From positions 1 through 5,466 of the forward strand of contig JADGHA010000305.1 of assembly GCA_019689695.1 (NCBI GenBank): a DNA stretch of 5,466 nt, read 5' to 3'. The position numbers and the translations under genes were made by a program. Below the pieces are notes generated by a model. The model did no database searches, was not told the origin of the DNA, and saw only the letters and a program-made list of their open reading frames with translations. Below are positions 1 through 5,466 of the stretch, piece after piece (position 1 is the first letter of the stretch; the number at the start of each line of letters is the position of its first letter). The stretch is from Micromonosporaceae bacterium (lineage in GTDB: Bacteria; Actinomycetota; Actinomycetes; Mycobacteriales; Micromonosporaceae).

Positions 1-1
1 G

Positions 2-895
2 GGCGCCGCGGGGCCCGGGGGCCGGCCCCCCGGGGCCCGGCACCCGGGGGGCCTGGCCCTCGTCGCACCGTACGCGGCCTTTCTCGCCCTGGTCTTCGCC
101 TACCCGTTCGGCTTCGCGGTGTGGATCAGCTTCCACGACTACTTCTTCACCGCACCGGGCGCGCAGGTGGACCGGCCGTTCGTCGGCCTGGACAACTACA
201 CCGCCGTCCTGACCGATCCGGCGGTACGGCAGGCGTTCGGCAACATCCTCGTGTTCCTGGTCATCAACGTGCCGCTCACCACGGTGCTCGCGCTGCTGCT
301 CGCCACCGCGCTCAACGGCGCCATCCGCGCGCGTACCTTCCTGCGGGTCGCGTACTACGTCCCGTACGTGACCGCGAGCGTCGCGGTGGTCGGCGTGTGG
401 CTGTTCCTGTTCAACTCCGGCGGGCTGGTCAACAAGGTGCTCGGGCCGCTGGCCCCGGACCCGTCCTGGCTGGTCAACGAGAAGCTGGCGATGCCCACCA
501 TCGCCGTCTACGTGGCCTGGAAGCAGCTCGGCTTCTTCATCCTGCTCTACCTCGCCGCGCTGCAGAACGTGCCGAAGGAGCTGTACGAGTCGGCGGCGGT
601 GGACGGCGCCACCCGGTGGCAGAGCTTCCGCAAGGTGACCGTGCCGGCCGTCCGCCCGGCGACCACGCTGGTGGTCATCCTGGCCACGATCACCGGCGCC
701 AACCTGTTCACCGAGCCGTACCTGCTCACCGGCGGCGGCGGTCCCAACGGCGCCTCCGCCTCACCGGTCCTGCTGATGTACCAGCGCGGCATCGAGCAGG
801 GCCAGCCGGACGTGGCGGCGGCGATCGGCGTGCTGCTGGTGGCGTTCGTGATCGCCGTCTCGCTGCTCAACCGACGGCTGCTGGAGAGGTCCTGA
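2..895 (+). CDS. ABC sugar importer permease, MalF/UgpA-like (5' partial)
   Basis: Inner-membrane permease of a carbohydrate ABC importer (binding-protein-dependent transport family, MalF/UgpA type), one half of the heterodimeric channel. The frame is open from base 2 and has no ATG, GTG or TTG before the GTG at 119. That GTG lies inside the first membrane segment, so the true start is upstream of the window. The visible 297 residues are close to the usual 290-320, so only a short N-terminus is missing. About six hydrophobic segments are seen, near bases 53-125, 236-310, 350-412, 500-572, 660-711 and 816-870. The EAA loop that contacts the ATPase begins at Glu (base 587) and reads ESAAVDGA, followed by a V-P-x-x-R-P end. 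The stop is one base before the next permease, so the two are co-transcribed. The substrate cannot be read from the permease alone. The first ~55 bases are G/C homopolymer-rich and encode a Gly/Pro/Arg stretch that may contain sequence errors. Confidence 0.93.
   Translation, partial: GAAGPGGRPPGARHPGGLALVAPYAAFLALVFAYPFGFAVWISFHDYFFTAPGAQVDRPFVGLDNYTAVLTDPAVRQAFGNILVFLVINVPLTTVLALLLATALNGAIRARTFLRVAYYVPYVTASVAVVGVWLFLFNSGGLVNKVLGPLAPDPSWLVNEKLAMPTIAVYVAWKQLGFFILLYLAALQNVPKELYESAAVDGATRWQSFRKVTVPAVRPATTLVVILATITGANLFTEPYLLTGGGGPNGASASPVLLMYQRGIEQGQPDVAAAIGVLLVAFVIAVSLLNRRLLERS
883..889 (+). promoter_or_regulatory. Ribosome binding site of the second permease
   Basis: GGAGAGG lies seven bases before the ATG at 897 and inside the last codons of the first permease. 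It supports that ATG as the start and suggests translational coupling of the two permeases. Confidence 0.75.
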
Positions 896-896
896 C

Positions 897-1811
897 ATGA
901 CGAGCATCGATTCCAGCACCCGGGACGCGCGCATTCCGACCGCTGTGCCGGTCACGGCCGGCGCGCGGCGGCGACGGTCACGGGGCGGCCTCCGGGCCCT
1001 GCCGCGCGTAGTCGTCCTTTTCGCCGGCGCCGTAGTGTTCCTGTTCCCCTTCTACTACATGCTGATCGGATCGTTGCAGGCCGAGCCGGACACCTCGCCG
1101 CGTGGCGCGTTCCCCACCGGCGGGCTCACCCTGGCCAACTACCGCGAGATCAACTCCGAAGTGGACCTGCTCCGGTCGCTGGTCAACTCGGGCATCTTCA
1201 CCGGCGGCGTCATCCTGGCCACGGTGGTCTTCGGCGTGCTGGCCGGCTACGCCCTGGCCCGGCTGAGCTTCCGCGGCCGCGGCGCGCTGTTCGGCCTGGT
1301 CCTGCTCGTCCAGGTGGTGCCGTTCCAGTTGCTGCTGATCCCGCTGTATGTGCTGATCGTGCGCAGCTACGGGCTGGCCGACTCGTACCTGGGGATGATC
1401 CTGCCGTTCGCCATCAACTCGACCGCGGTCTTCGTGTTCCGGCAGTTCTTCCTCCAGCTTCCCGACGACCTGTTCGCCGCGGCCCGCATCGACGGCGCGG
1501 GCGAGGTGCGTACACTTTGGTCGATCGCCCTTCCGCTGGTGCGCCCAGCGGTGCTGACCGCCGTTTTGCTGACCTTCATCGGTCCGTGGAACGAGTTCCT
1601 CTGGCCGTTCCTCATCACGAAGCGCGCCGACATGCAGCCGCTGGCTGTGTCGCTGGCGAACTACATATCCAATGTGGCCGCACGGGCCGCCAACCCGTAC
1701 GGCGCGGTACTGGCCGGTGCCTGCGTGCTCGCCGCACCGGCCGTGGCACTCTTCGTCGCATTCCAGCGGCACTTCACCTCAACCAACATCGGATCCGGCG
1801 TAAAGGGCTGA
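897..1811 (+). CDS. ABC sugar importer permease, MalG-like
   Basis: Second inner-membrane permease of the same carbohydrate importer (MalG/AraQ type), pairing with the product of the gene just upstream. It is 304 residues, slightly longer than a typical MalG because of a ~35-residue polar N-terminus with an Arg cluster (residues 24-29), presumably cytoplasmic. TM1 is about residues 37-59. Further hydrophobic segments lie near 100-122, 129-153, 161-182, 210-230 and 268-290. The EAA loop reads AAARIDGA from residue 194, so the usual first Glu is Ala here, while the Asp-Gly-Ala part is intact. The WNEF motif of MalG-type permeases is present at 231-234, and the C-terminus ends in the Val-Lys-Gly often seen in this family. 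The ATG start follows the previous stop by one base and has a good Shine-Dalgarno site. No ATPase gene is visible. In actinobacteria such importers often use a shared MsiK ATPase encoded elsewhere (established knowledge), and that is likely here (inference). Confidence 0.95.
   Translation: MTSIDSSTRDARIPTAVPVTAGARRRRSRGGLRALPRVVVLFAGAVVFLFPFYYMLIGSLQAEPDTSPRGAFPTGGLTLANYREINSEVDLLRSLVNSGIFTGGVILATVVFGVLAGYALARLSFRGRGALFGLVLLVQVVPFQLLLIPLYVLIVRSYGLADSYLGMILPFAINSTAVFVFRQFFLQLPDDLFAAARIDGAGEVRTLWSIALPLVRPAVLTAVLLTFIGPWNEFLWPFLITKRADMQPLAVSLANYISNVAARAANPYGAVLAGACVLAAPAVALFVAFQRHFTSTNIGSGVKG
1802..1807 (+). promoter_or_regulatory. Ribosome binding site deciding the TTG start of the GH130 gene
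   Basis: AAAGGG sits eight bases before the TTG at 1816, within the last codons of the MalG-like gene. It is the main support for the rare TTG start. The alternative in-frame ATG at 1867 would remove the N-terminal strand RLGVVM that GH130 relatives keep. Confidence 0.5.
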
Positions 1812-1815
1812 ACTG

Positions 1816-2886
1816 TTGACCGTCTCCACCACCGTTCCGTACACCCTTGTCCGACTCGGCGTCGTCATGGCCCCGCTACCGGGAGAAGCGCTCGAGGCAG
1901 AAGGGGTGCTCAACCCGGCCAGCGGATACACCCCCGACGGCCGGCTGCACCTGCTGCCCCGGCTCGTCGCCAAGGGCAACGTCTCCCGCGTCGGCCTCGC
2001 CGAGGTCGAACTGCGCGACGGAGTCCCGGCCGGGGTGACCCGGCGGGGCGTCGTCCTGGCCCCGGACGAGGGGTGGGAACGCGGCGCGAGCCACGCCGGT
2101 GTCGAGGATCCGCGGGTGACGTGGGTGCCGGGCCTCGGCATGCACCTGATGACCTACGTCGCGTACGGCCCGCTCGGACCGAGGCTTGCGCTGGCGGCCT
2201 CGACCGACCTGCGGTCCTGGCGCCGGCTCGGCCCGGTCCAGTTCGCCTACGAACCCGGTCTGGACACCGATTTGAACCTGTTTCCCAACAAGGACGCCGT
2301 CTTCTTCCCGGAGCCGGTCCCCGGCCCGGACGGCCAGCCGTGCTACGCCATGCTGCACCGTCCGATGTGGGATCTGGGCTGGATCCGGGACGGCGAGACG
2401 GTCTACCTGCCTGCCGGGATCACCGACGAGCGGCCGGGCATCTGGATCTCGTACGTTCCGGCCGACGAGGTCAAGGCCGACATCCGGGCGCTGGCGCGCC
2501 CTTCCGGCCACCGGTGCGTGGCCTTGTCCGCGTACCCGTTCGAGGAAGTGAAGATCGGTGCCGGTCCGGCGCCGCTGCGGGTCGAGGAGGGGTGGCTGCT
2601 GATCCACCACGGCGTCACCGGGCACGTCCCGAAGAGCTGGCAGCCGACCGAGCAGCGGGTGCGGTACTCGGCCGGGGCGATGTTGCTCGATCCGGCCGAC
2701 CCGTCCCGTGTCCTGGCCCGGACCCCCGAGCCCATCCTCTCGCCCGAGACCGAGGACGAACTGTCGGGCACGGTGCCCAACGTGGTGTTCCCCACCGCGA
2801 TCGAAAAGGTCGACGGTGTGCACTACGTCTTCTACGGCATGGCCGACGCCAAGATCGGTGTGGCCAGGCTCGACCGGACGCCCTAG
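1816..2886 (+). CDS. Glycoside hydrolase family 130 protein (probable beta-mannoside phosphorylase or hydrolase)
   Basis: A 356-residue GH130 protein, a five-bladed beta-propeller family of inverting phosphorylases that release mannose 1-phosphate from beta-mannosides, plus some beta-1,2-mannosidases (established). Seen here: GVLNPASG at 30-37, the GVEDPR signature at 95-100 whose Asp98 corresponds to the family's catalytic acid, NKD at 158-160, LHRP at 180-183, KIGAG at 246-250, GWLLIHHG at 259-266, LLDP at 290-293, PNVVFP at 321-326 and YGMAD at 340-344. It has the full family length. There is no signal peptide or membrane segment, so it acts in the cytoplasm on sugar brought in by the permeases four bases upstream. 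Arg182 and His264/265 lie where phosphorylases carry phosphate-binding residues. This comes from memory and is not aligned, so phosphorylase is favoured over hydrolase only weakly. Linkage and sugar partner cannot be told. The start is TTG, with ATG at 1867 as the alternative. Confidence 0.92.
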   Translation: MTVSTTVPYTLVRLGVVMAPLPGEALEAEGVLNPASGYTPDGRLHLLPRLVAKGNVSRVGLAEVELRDGVPAGVTRRGVVLAPDEGWERGASHAGVEDPRVTWVPGLGMHLMTYVAYGPLGPRLALAASTDLRSWRRLGPVQFAYEPGLDTDLNLFPNKDAVFFPEPVPGPDGQPCYAMLHRPMWDLGWIRDGETVYLPAGITDERPGIWISYVPADEVKADIRALARPSGHRCVALSAYPFEEVKIGAGPAPLRVEEGWLLIHHGVTGHVPKSWQPTEQRVRYSAGAMLLDPADPSRVLARTPEPILSPETEDELSGTVPNVVFPTAIEKVDGVHYVFYGMADAKIGVARLDRTP

Positions 2887-3001
2887 TGGCCAGGCCCGGC
2901 TGGGCGTCGTCGGCGCCGGCTGCTTCGCCCCGTTGATCCCCGCCACGCTGAGGGCAGGAACGAGCATCACCACCTGTCGTACCGATGAGGAGCTGACATG
3001 A
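2886..3001 (+). pseudogene. Probable remnant of a Gfo/Idh/MocA-type oxidoreductase
   Basis: From base 2897 the frame reads RLGVVGAGCFAPLIPATL, resembling the first beta strand and GxGxxA-like NAD(P)-binding turn that opens Gfo/Idh/MocA sugar oxidoreductases. All 18 codons from 2897 to 2950 end in G or C, as in true genes here; beyond about 2954 this is lost. No start codon lies in this frame nearby. A GTG at 2886 overlaps the GH130 stop (TAGTG), as expected for a coupled next gene, but is one base out of frame. One extra C in the CCC run at 2895-2897 would join it into an N-terminus beginning M-A-R-P-R-L-G. The frame then continues to a TGA at 2999-3001 that overlaps the next ATG (ATGA). So this may be an oxidoreductase gene that lost nearly all of its body, or a chance match. 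A full member is over 300 residues; only about 38 codons remain. Such oxidoreductases commonly accompany sugar ABC operons. Confidence 0.4.
2987..2992 (+). promoter_or_regulatory. Ribosome binding site of the secreted 690-aa protein
   Basis: GAGGAG lies five bases before the ATG at 2998. It fixes that start, which is immediately followed by a typical signal peptide. Confidence 0.8.
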
Positions 3002-5070
3002 AACGTCACCCCCTGCTCCGTCTCGCCACGCTGCTCGCCGCCCTGGTGGCGGCCACCATTCCCATCCCCGTCCCGGCACAGGCGGGATCGGACGGCGTCA
3101 CCTCCGGCGCGCCGTCCTCGGTCACCGCACCGCTGACGAACCTGTCTCATCTGGACTTTCTCCGGGAGACGGTGCGCCCACCCAGCCAGCCCGGACACAC
3201 CACGTACCGGATGGCCGAGTCACCGGACATCGGCGTGCTGTGGACCTATGCAGAGCCCAATCCGGATGGCACGTTCCGACGGGTCGGCGGCGGCCAGTAC
3301 CACCCGGACACGAACACGTGGGGCCAGGGCGCGTACAACGCCGATGACATCTCCCGGGCGGCGGTGGTGTACCTGCGCCACTGGCGGCAGACCGGCGCCA
3401 CCTCGAGCCGGGAGGCCGCGTACGAGCTGTTGCGCGGGCTGACCTACCTGCAGACGGCGACCGGCCCGGACGCCGGCAACGTGGTGCTGTGGATGCAGCC
3501 GGACGGCACGCTCAACCCCAGCCCGGACCCGAAGGACTCGCCCGACCCGTCCGACAGCGGCCCGTCGTACTGGCTGGCCCGCACCGTCTGGGCGCTCGGC
3601 GAGGGGTACGCGGCCTGGCGCGACGAGGATCCCCACTTCGCGGCGTTCCTTCGCCAGCGGCTCGACCTCGCCATCGCCGCCCTCGACCGGCAGGTCCTGG
3701 TGCGCTACGGCCAGTGGCTTGTGATCGACGGGGAGCGCACGCCGGCCTGGCTCATCGTGGACGGGGCGGACGCGACCGCGGAAGCGGTGCTCGGCCTCGC
3801 CGCGTACGTCGAGGCAGGCGGCGGGCCGGCCGCCCGGCAGGCGCTGCGCCGGTTCGCCACCGGCATCGCGGCGGTGGCCGGCGGCGACGCGCGGCACTGG
3901 CCGTTCGGCGCGGTGCGCCCGTGGGCGGTGTCCCGCTCGGTCTGGCACGCCTGGGCATCGCAGATGCCGGCCGCGCTGGCCAGGGCCGGGCAGGTCCTGG
4001 GCGACCCGCAGCTGCTCGCCCCTGCCGTCACCGACTCCGCCGTCTTCACCCCTTGGCTGCTGACCTCCGGAGGCGCGGACAACGGCCGGCTGCCCACGCC
4101 GGTGGACCGGACGCAGATCGCCTACGGCGTCGACTCGCGGGTCGAGTCGCTGCTGGCCGTGGCCGACGCCACCGGCAGCGCCGGGTTCCGGCAGCTTGCC
4201 GGCGCCGTCGCGGCGTGGTTCTTCGGTGCCAACGCGGCCGGCCGGCAGGTGTACGACCCCGCCACCGGCCGGACCCTGGACGGCATCTCCGGTGATGGAC
4301 ACGTCAACGGCAACTCCGGCGCCGAGTCAACAATCCACACCCTGCTCACCATGCTGGCGCTGGACGCCCATCCCGATGTGGCTGCCCTGGCCCGCAACGG
4401 TCACGTGGTGCAGCGGGTCGGTACCACCGTGGTGGAGGCCGAGCAGGGGACGCCGGAGGGCGGTGCGGCCGTGGTGACCCCGCCATCGACCTGGACCGGC
4501 GAGTCCTCGTTCAGCGGCGCGTACGTGAGCCTTCCCGCCGGATCCGCTCTCAGCCTGCCGGTGCCGGCGTCGACGCAGCCACGGTTGGTGCTCCCGGTGG
4601 TCGACCTCCATCCGGGTAGTAAGGCCGCGACGACATGGCGCGGCGGTGACTCGTCCGATGTGGACATCCTCGGCCGGGTGAGCCACGGCAAGATCGGCGC
4701 GCAGGGCGCGTCTCCCGCACCCGGTGCCCTGCTACCGGTAACACTTCCCGTCGAACTGGCCGCGAACGGCTCCCGGCTTGAGATCTCCGCCGCGCGGCAT
4801 GCCAGCCCGACGGACACCGCCGTGGTAGACGCCGTCATGCTCGAGCCCCTGGTGTCCAGCCTGGTGCTCGCCGACGACGGTCACGGCCTCGCGGTCCTGC
4901 ACAGCGCCGCTCGGACGCCACGCGTCACCAGCGTGGCCCTGCCGGGCAACGCGAACGCCGTCGTGGACGCGTACGACTCGGCCGGGCGGCTCCAGCTCGC
5001 CCACCATGCGGCTGGGGCACAGGTGCCGGCCAAGGTGCTTCCGGGCGGCTTCACCATCCTCCGTTGGTGA
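2998..5070 (+). CDS. Secreted six-hairpin-glycosidase-like protein with C-terminal beta-rich region, function unknown
   Basis: A 690-residue exported protein. Its Sec-type signal peptide has basic residues 2-8, a hydrophobic core at about 9-25, and a likely cut after Ala29 in the A-Q-A motif. Residues about 45-465 are rich in amphipathic helices with conserved-looking acid/aromatic loops, as in (alpha/alpha)6-barrel glycosidases. Examples are WTYAEP at 82-87, NADDISRA at 114-121, IVDGADAT at 253-260, WHAWASQMP at 316-324, YGVDSRVESLL at 376-386, WFFG at 407-410, YDPATG at 419-424 and NSGAEST at 439-445. The WFFG...YDPATG...GAEST tail resembles, from memory, a poorly characterised protein group found near GH130 genes. 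Asp116/117, Asp255/258 and Glu443 are candidate catalytic or binding acids (inference). Residues about 477-615 begin VVEAEQG and look like a carbohydrate-binding-type beta sandwich; 620-690 may be another small beta unit. It starts 111 bases after GH130 and is probably in the same operon. Possible roles are extracellular glycan cleavage or binding. I cannot assign a GH family. Confidence 0.85.
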   Translation: MKRHPLLRLATLLAALVAATIPIPVPAQAGSDGVTSGAPSSVTAPLTNLSHLDFLRETVRPPSQPGHTTYRMAESPDIGVLWTYAEPNPDGTFRRVGGGQYHPDTNTWGQGAYNADDISRAAVVYLRHWRQTGATSSREAAYELLRGLTYLQTATGPDAGNVVLWMQPDGTLNPSPDPKDSPDPSDSGPSYWLARTVWALGEGYAAWRDEDPHFAAFLRQRLDLAIAALDRQVLVRYGQWLVIDGERTPAWLIVDGADATAEAVLGLAAYVEAGGGPAARQALRRFATGIAAVAGGDARHWPFGAVRPWAVSRSVWHAWASQMPAALARAGQVLGDPQLLAPAVTDSAVFTPWLLTSGGADNGRLPTPVDRTQIAYGVDSRVESLLAVADATGSAGFRQLAGAVAAWFFGANAAGRQVYDPATGRTLDGISGDGHVNGNSGAESTIHTLLTMLALDAHPDVAALARNGHVVQRVGTTVVEAEQGTPEGGAAVVTPPSTWTGESSFSGAYVSLPAGSALSLPVPASTQPRLVLPVVDLHPGSKAATTWRGGDSSDVDILGRVSHGKIGAQGASPAPGALLPVTLPVELAANGSRLEISAARHASPTDTAVVDAVMLEPLVSSLVLADDGHGLAVLHSAARTPRVTSVALPGNANAVVDAYDSAGRLQLAHHAAGAQVPAKVLPGGFTILRW

Positions 5071-5077
5071 CCCGACT

Positions 5078-5098
5078 GCGCGGCGCCAGGTACCGCGC
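5078..5098 (+). terminator. Candidate transcription terminator hairpin
   Basis: GCGCGG at 5078-5083 pairs perfectly with CCGCGC at 5093-5098 around a nine-base loop, beginning eight bases after the stop of the 690-aa gene. Alternative pairings overlap it: GGCGC 5082-5086 with GCGCC 5097-5101, and CCAGG 5086-5090 with CCTGG 5100-5104. There is no T tract, which is common for actinobacterial hairpin terminators, but in such GC-rich DNA hairpins also arise by chance. Confidence 0.4.
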
Positions 5099-5121
5099 GC
5101 CTGGATGCGGAGTTCGCCGCC

Positions 5122-5151
5122 GGCCCCCCCCGCCGGGGGGGGGCCCCCCCC
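5122..5151 (+). repeat. C8/G9/C8 homopolymer stretch with perfect G8C8 palindrome
   Basis: Eight C (5124-5131), then GCC, nine G (5135-5143), then eight C (5144-5151), followed by another GC-only patch around 5156-5170. G8C8 at 5136-5151 is a perfect palindrome, and the first C8 can instead pair with the G run across GCC. It could extend the upstream terminator. Its composition is unlike anything else in the window except the first ~58 bases, and it may be a sequencing or assembly artefact. Confidence 0.6.
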
Positions 5152-5195
5152 AAACTCCCCGGGCGGGGCCACGTCATCCATGCCCTGTGTCGCGG

Positions 5196-5216
5196 CCCTA
5201 GCGCGGCGAATAGGGT
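5196..5216 (+). promoter_or_regulatory. Possible promoter -10 element and inverted repeat before the mutarotase gene
   Basis: TAGGGT at 5211-5216 fits the actinobacterial TANNNT -10 pattern and lies about 25 bases before the GTG start at 5241. No convincing -35 is seen at the expected spacing; the bases near 5188-5193 read TGTCGC. CCCTA at 5196-5200 and TAGGG at 5211-5215 form a perfect 5-bp inverted repeat with a 10-base spacer, and its right arm is the putative -10, so a repressor operator is conceivable. The rest of 5152-5240 shows nothing else recognisable. Confidence 0.3.
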
Positions 5217-5231
5217 GGCAGTTTGACGACT

Positions 5232-5236
5232 GGAGG
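5232..5236 (+). promoter_or_regulatory. Ribosome binding site of the RbsD/FucU gene
   Basis: GGAGG four bases before the GTG at 5241. The spacing is a little short but acceptable, and this start gives the expected family N-terminus. Confidence 0.6.
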
Positions 5237-5240
5237 TGCG

Positions 5241-5466
5241 GTGCTGCTCAACATCAATCCGCTGCTCACCGGCGAGCTGCTCAAGCGGCTCGACGAGATG
5301 GGGCACTCGGACCACCTGGTGATCGCCGACGCGAACTTCCCGGCGCACCGCCTCGACCCGCACGCGTTGGAGTACCCCGGCACGACGGTGAGCCAGGTCG
5401 CCGCCGCGGTGTGCGAGGTCCTGCCCCTCGACCCCGAATTGGCCCCGGTGCTGATGGACAGCGGGC
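5241..5466 (+). CDS. RbsD/FucU family sugar mutarotase (3' partial)
   Basis: The frame from GTG 5241 gives 75 residues without a stop, about half of the usual ~140-residue FucU/RbsD length, and runs off the window. It opens VLLNINPLLTGELLKRLDEM and continues GHSDHLVIADANFPAH at residues 21-36. This is the characteristic family start: a conserved Gly-His after the first helix (His22, the position of the catalytic His in FucU) and an Asp (Asp30) followed by Phe-Pro. The family interconverts anomers of monosaccharides: L-fucose and related sugars for FucU, D-ribose pyranose for RbsD (established). The Phe-Pro-Ala-His segment and overall look favour FucU over RbsD (inference). It is separated from the 690-aa gene by 170 bases with a candidate terminator and promoter, so it probably starts a new transcription unit, perhaps a fucose-type catabolic operon downstream. 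GTG is chosen over the TTG at 5223, which lacks a Shine-Dalgarno site. Confidence 0.88.
   Translation, partial: MLLNINPLLTGELLKRLDEMGHSDHLVIADANFPAHRLDPHALEYPGTTVSQVAAAVCEVLPLDPELAPVLMDSG

Noticed and set aside
119..121. GTG as start of the first permease
   Set aside because: It falls inside the first membrane segment, and the frame is open and membrane-like upstream of it, so it is an internal valine codon.
978..1772. 264-residue open frame on the minus strand
   Set aside because: It is antisense to the MalG-like permease, with a low-complexity Gln/Glu/His/Arg composition typical of a shadow frame.
2886..2936. Sixteen-codon ORF from the GTG overlapping the GH130 stop
   Set aside because: The peptide is Ala/Ser/Pro-rich and featureless. 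The codon pattern favours the neighbouring frame, so I read this GTG as the displaced start of the oxidoreductase remnant.
1876..3198. 440-residue open frame on the minus strand
   Set aside because: It lies antisense to GH130 and the start of the secreted gene. It is Arg/Gly/His-rich with no recognisable motif and is explained by the scarcity of stop codons in GC-rich DNA opposite a real gene.
3220..4302. 360-residue minus-strand open frame and the 268-residue plus-strand frame at 3489-4295
   Set aside because: Both overlap the 690-aa gene, which has a signal peptide, a good ribosome binding site and sensible composition. These frames are Arg/Pro/Gly-rich with no family features.
4881..5363. 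160-residue minus-strand open frame across the intergenic region
   Set aside because: It runs antisense through the end of the 690-aa gene, the homopolymer block and the start of the mutarotase gene, and shows no motif.

Overview
The window is very GC-rich, and the coding frames have G or C at almost every third codon position. Starts include ATG, GTG and TTG, and Shine-Dalgarno sites are purine-rich. This points to a high-GC actinobacterium. A soil genus such as Micromonospora, Actinoplanes or Streptomyces would fit, but the genus is a guess. Every gene I can support lies on the + strand.

Layout: (1) bases 2-1811 hold two adjacent ABC sugar-importer permeases, a MalF-like one missing only its extreme N-terminus and a complete MalG-like one, with a one-base gap. 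(2) Four bases later a TTG-started GH130 glycoside phosphorylase/hydrolase family gene runs 1816-2886. (3) The 111 bases between its stop and the next gene contain what looks like a decayed or internally deleted Gfo/Idh/MocA-type oxidoreductase N-terminus. (4) Bases 2998-5070 encode a 690-residue secreted protein with an alpha-helical, six-hairpin-glycosidase-like N-terminal part and a beta-rich C-terminal part. (5) Bases 5071-5240 are intergenic, with a candidate terminator hairpin, an odd run of long C and G homopolymers and a possible promoter. (6) An RbsD/FucU-family sugar mutarotase starts at 5241 and runs off the window.

Reading as a system (inference): the two permeases form the membrane channel of an oligosaccharide importer. 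Its binding protein would lie upstream, and its ATPase may be a shared MsiK-type protein elsewhere. GH130 has no signal peptide and would split the imported sugar, probably a beta-mannoside, in the cytoplasm. The secreted 690-aa protein would act on, or bind, a polymeric or conjugated glycan outside the cell. The RbsD/FucU gene sits behind its own likely promoter and may belong to a neighbouring monosaccharide pathway. No tRNA, rRNA, CRISPR array, insertion sequence or prophage feature was seen. The least described parts are the secreted protein and the oxidoreductase remnant. Both homopolymer-rich stretches (about 1-58 and 5122-5170) should be treated as possibly unreliable sequence.
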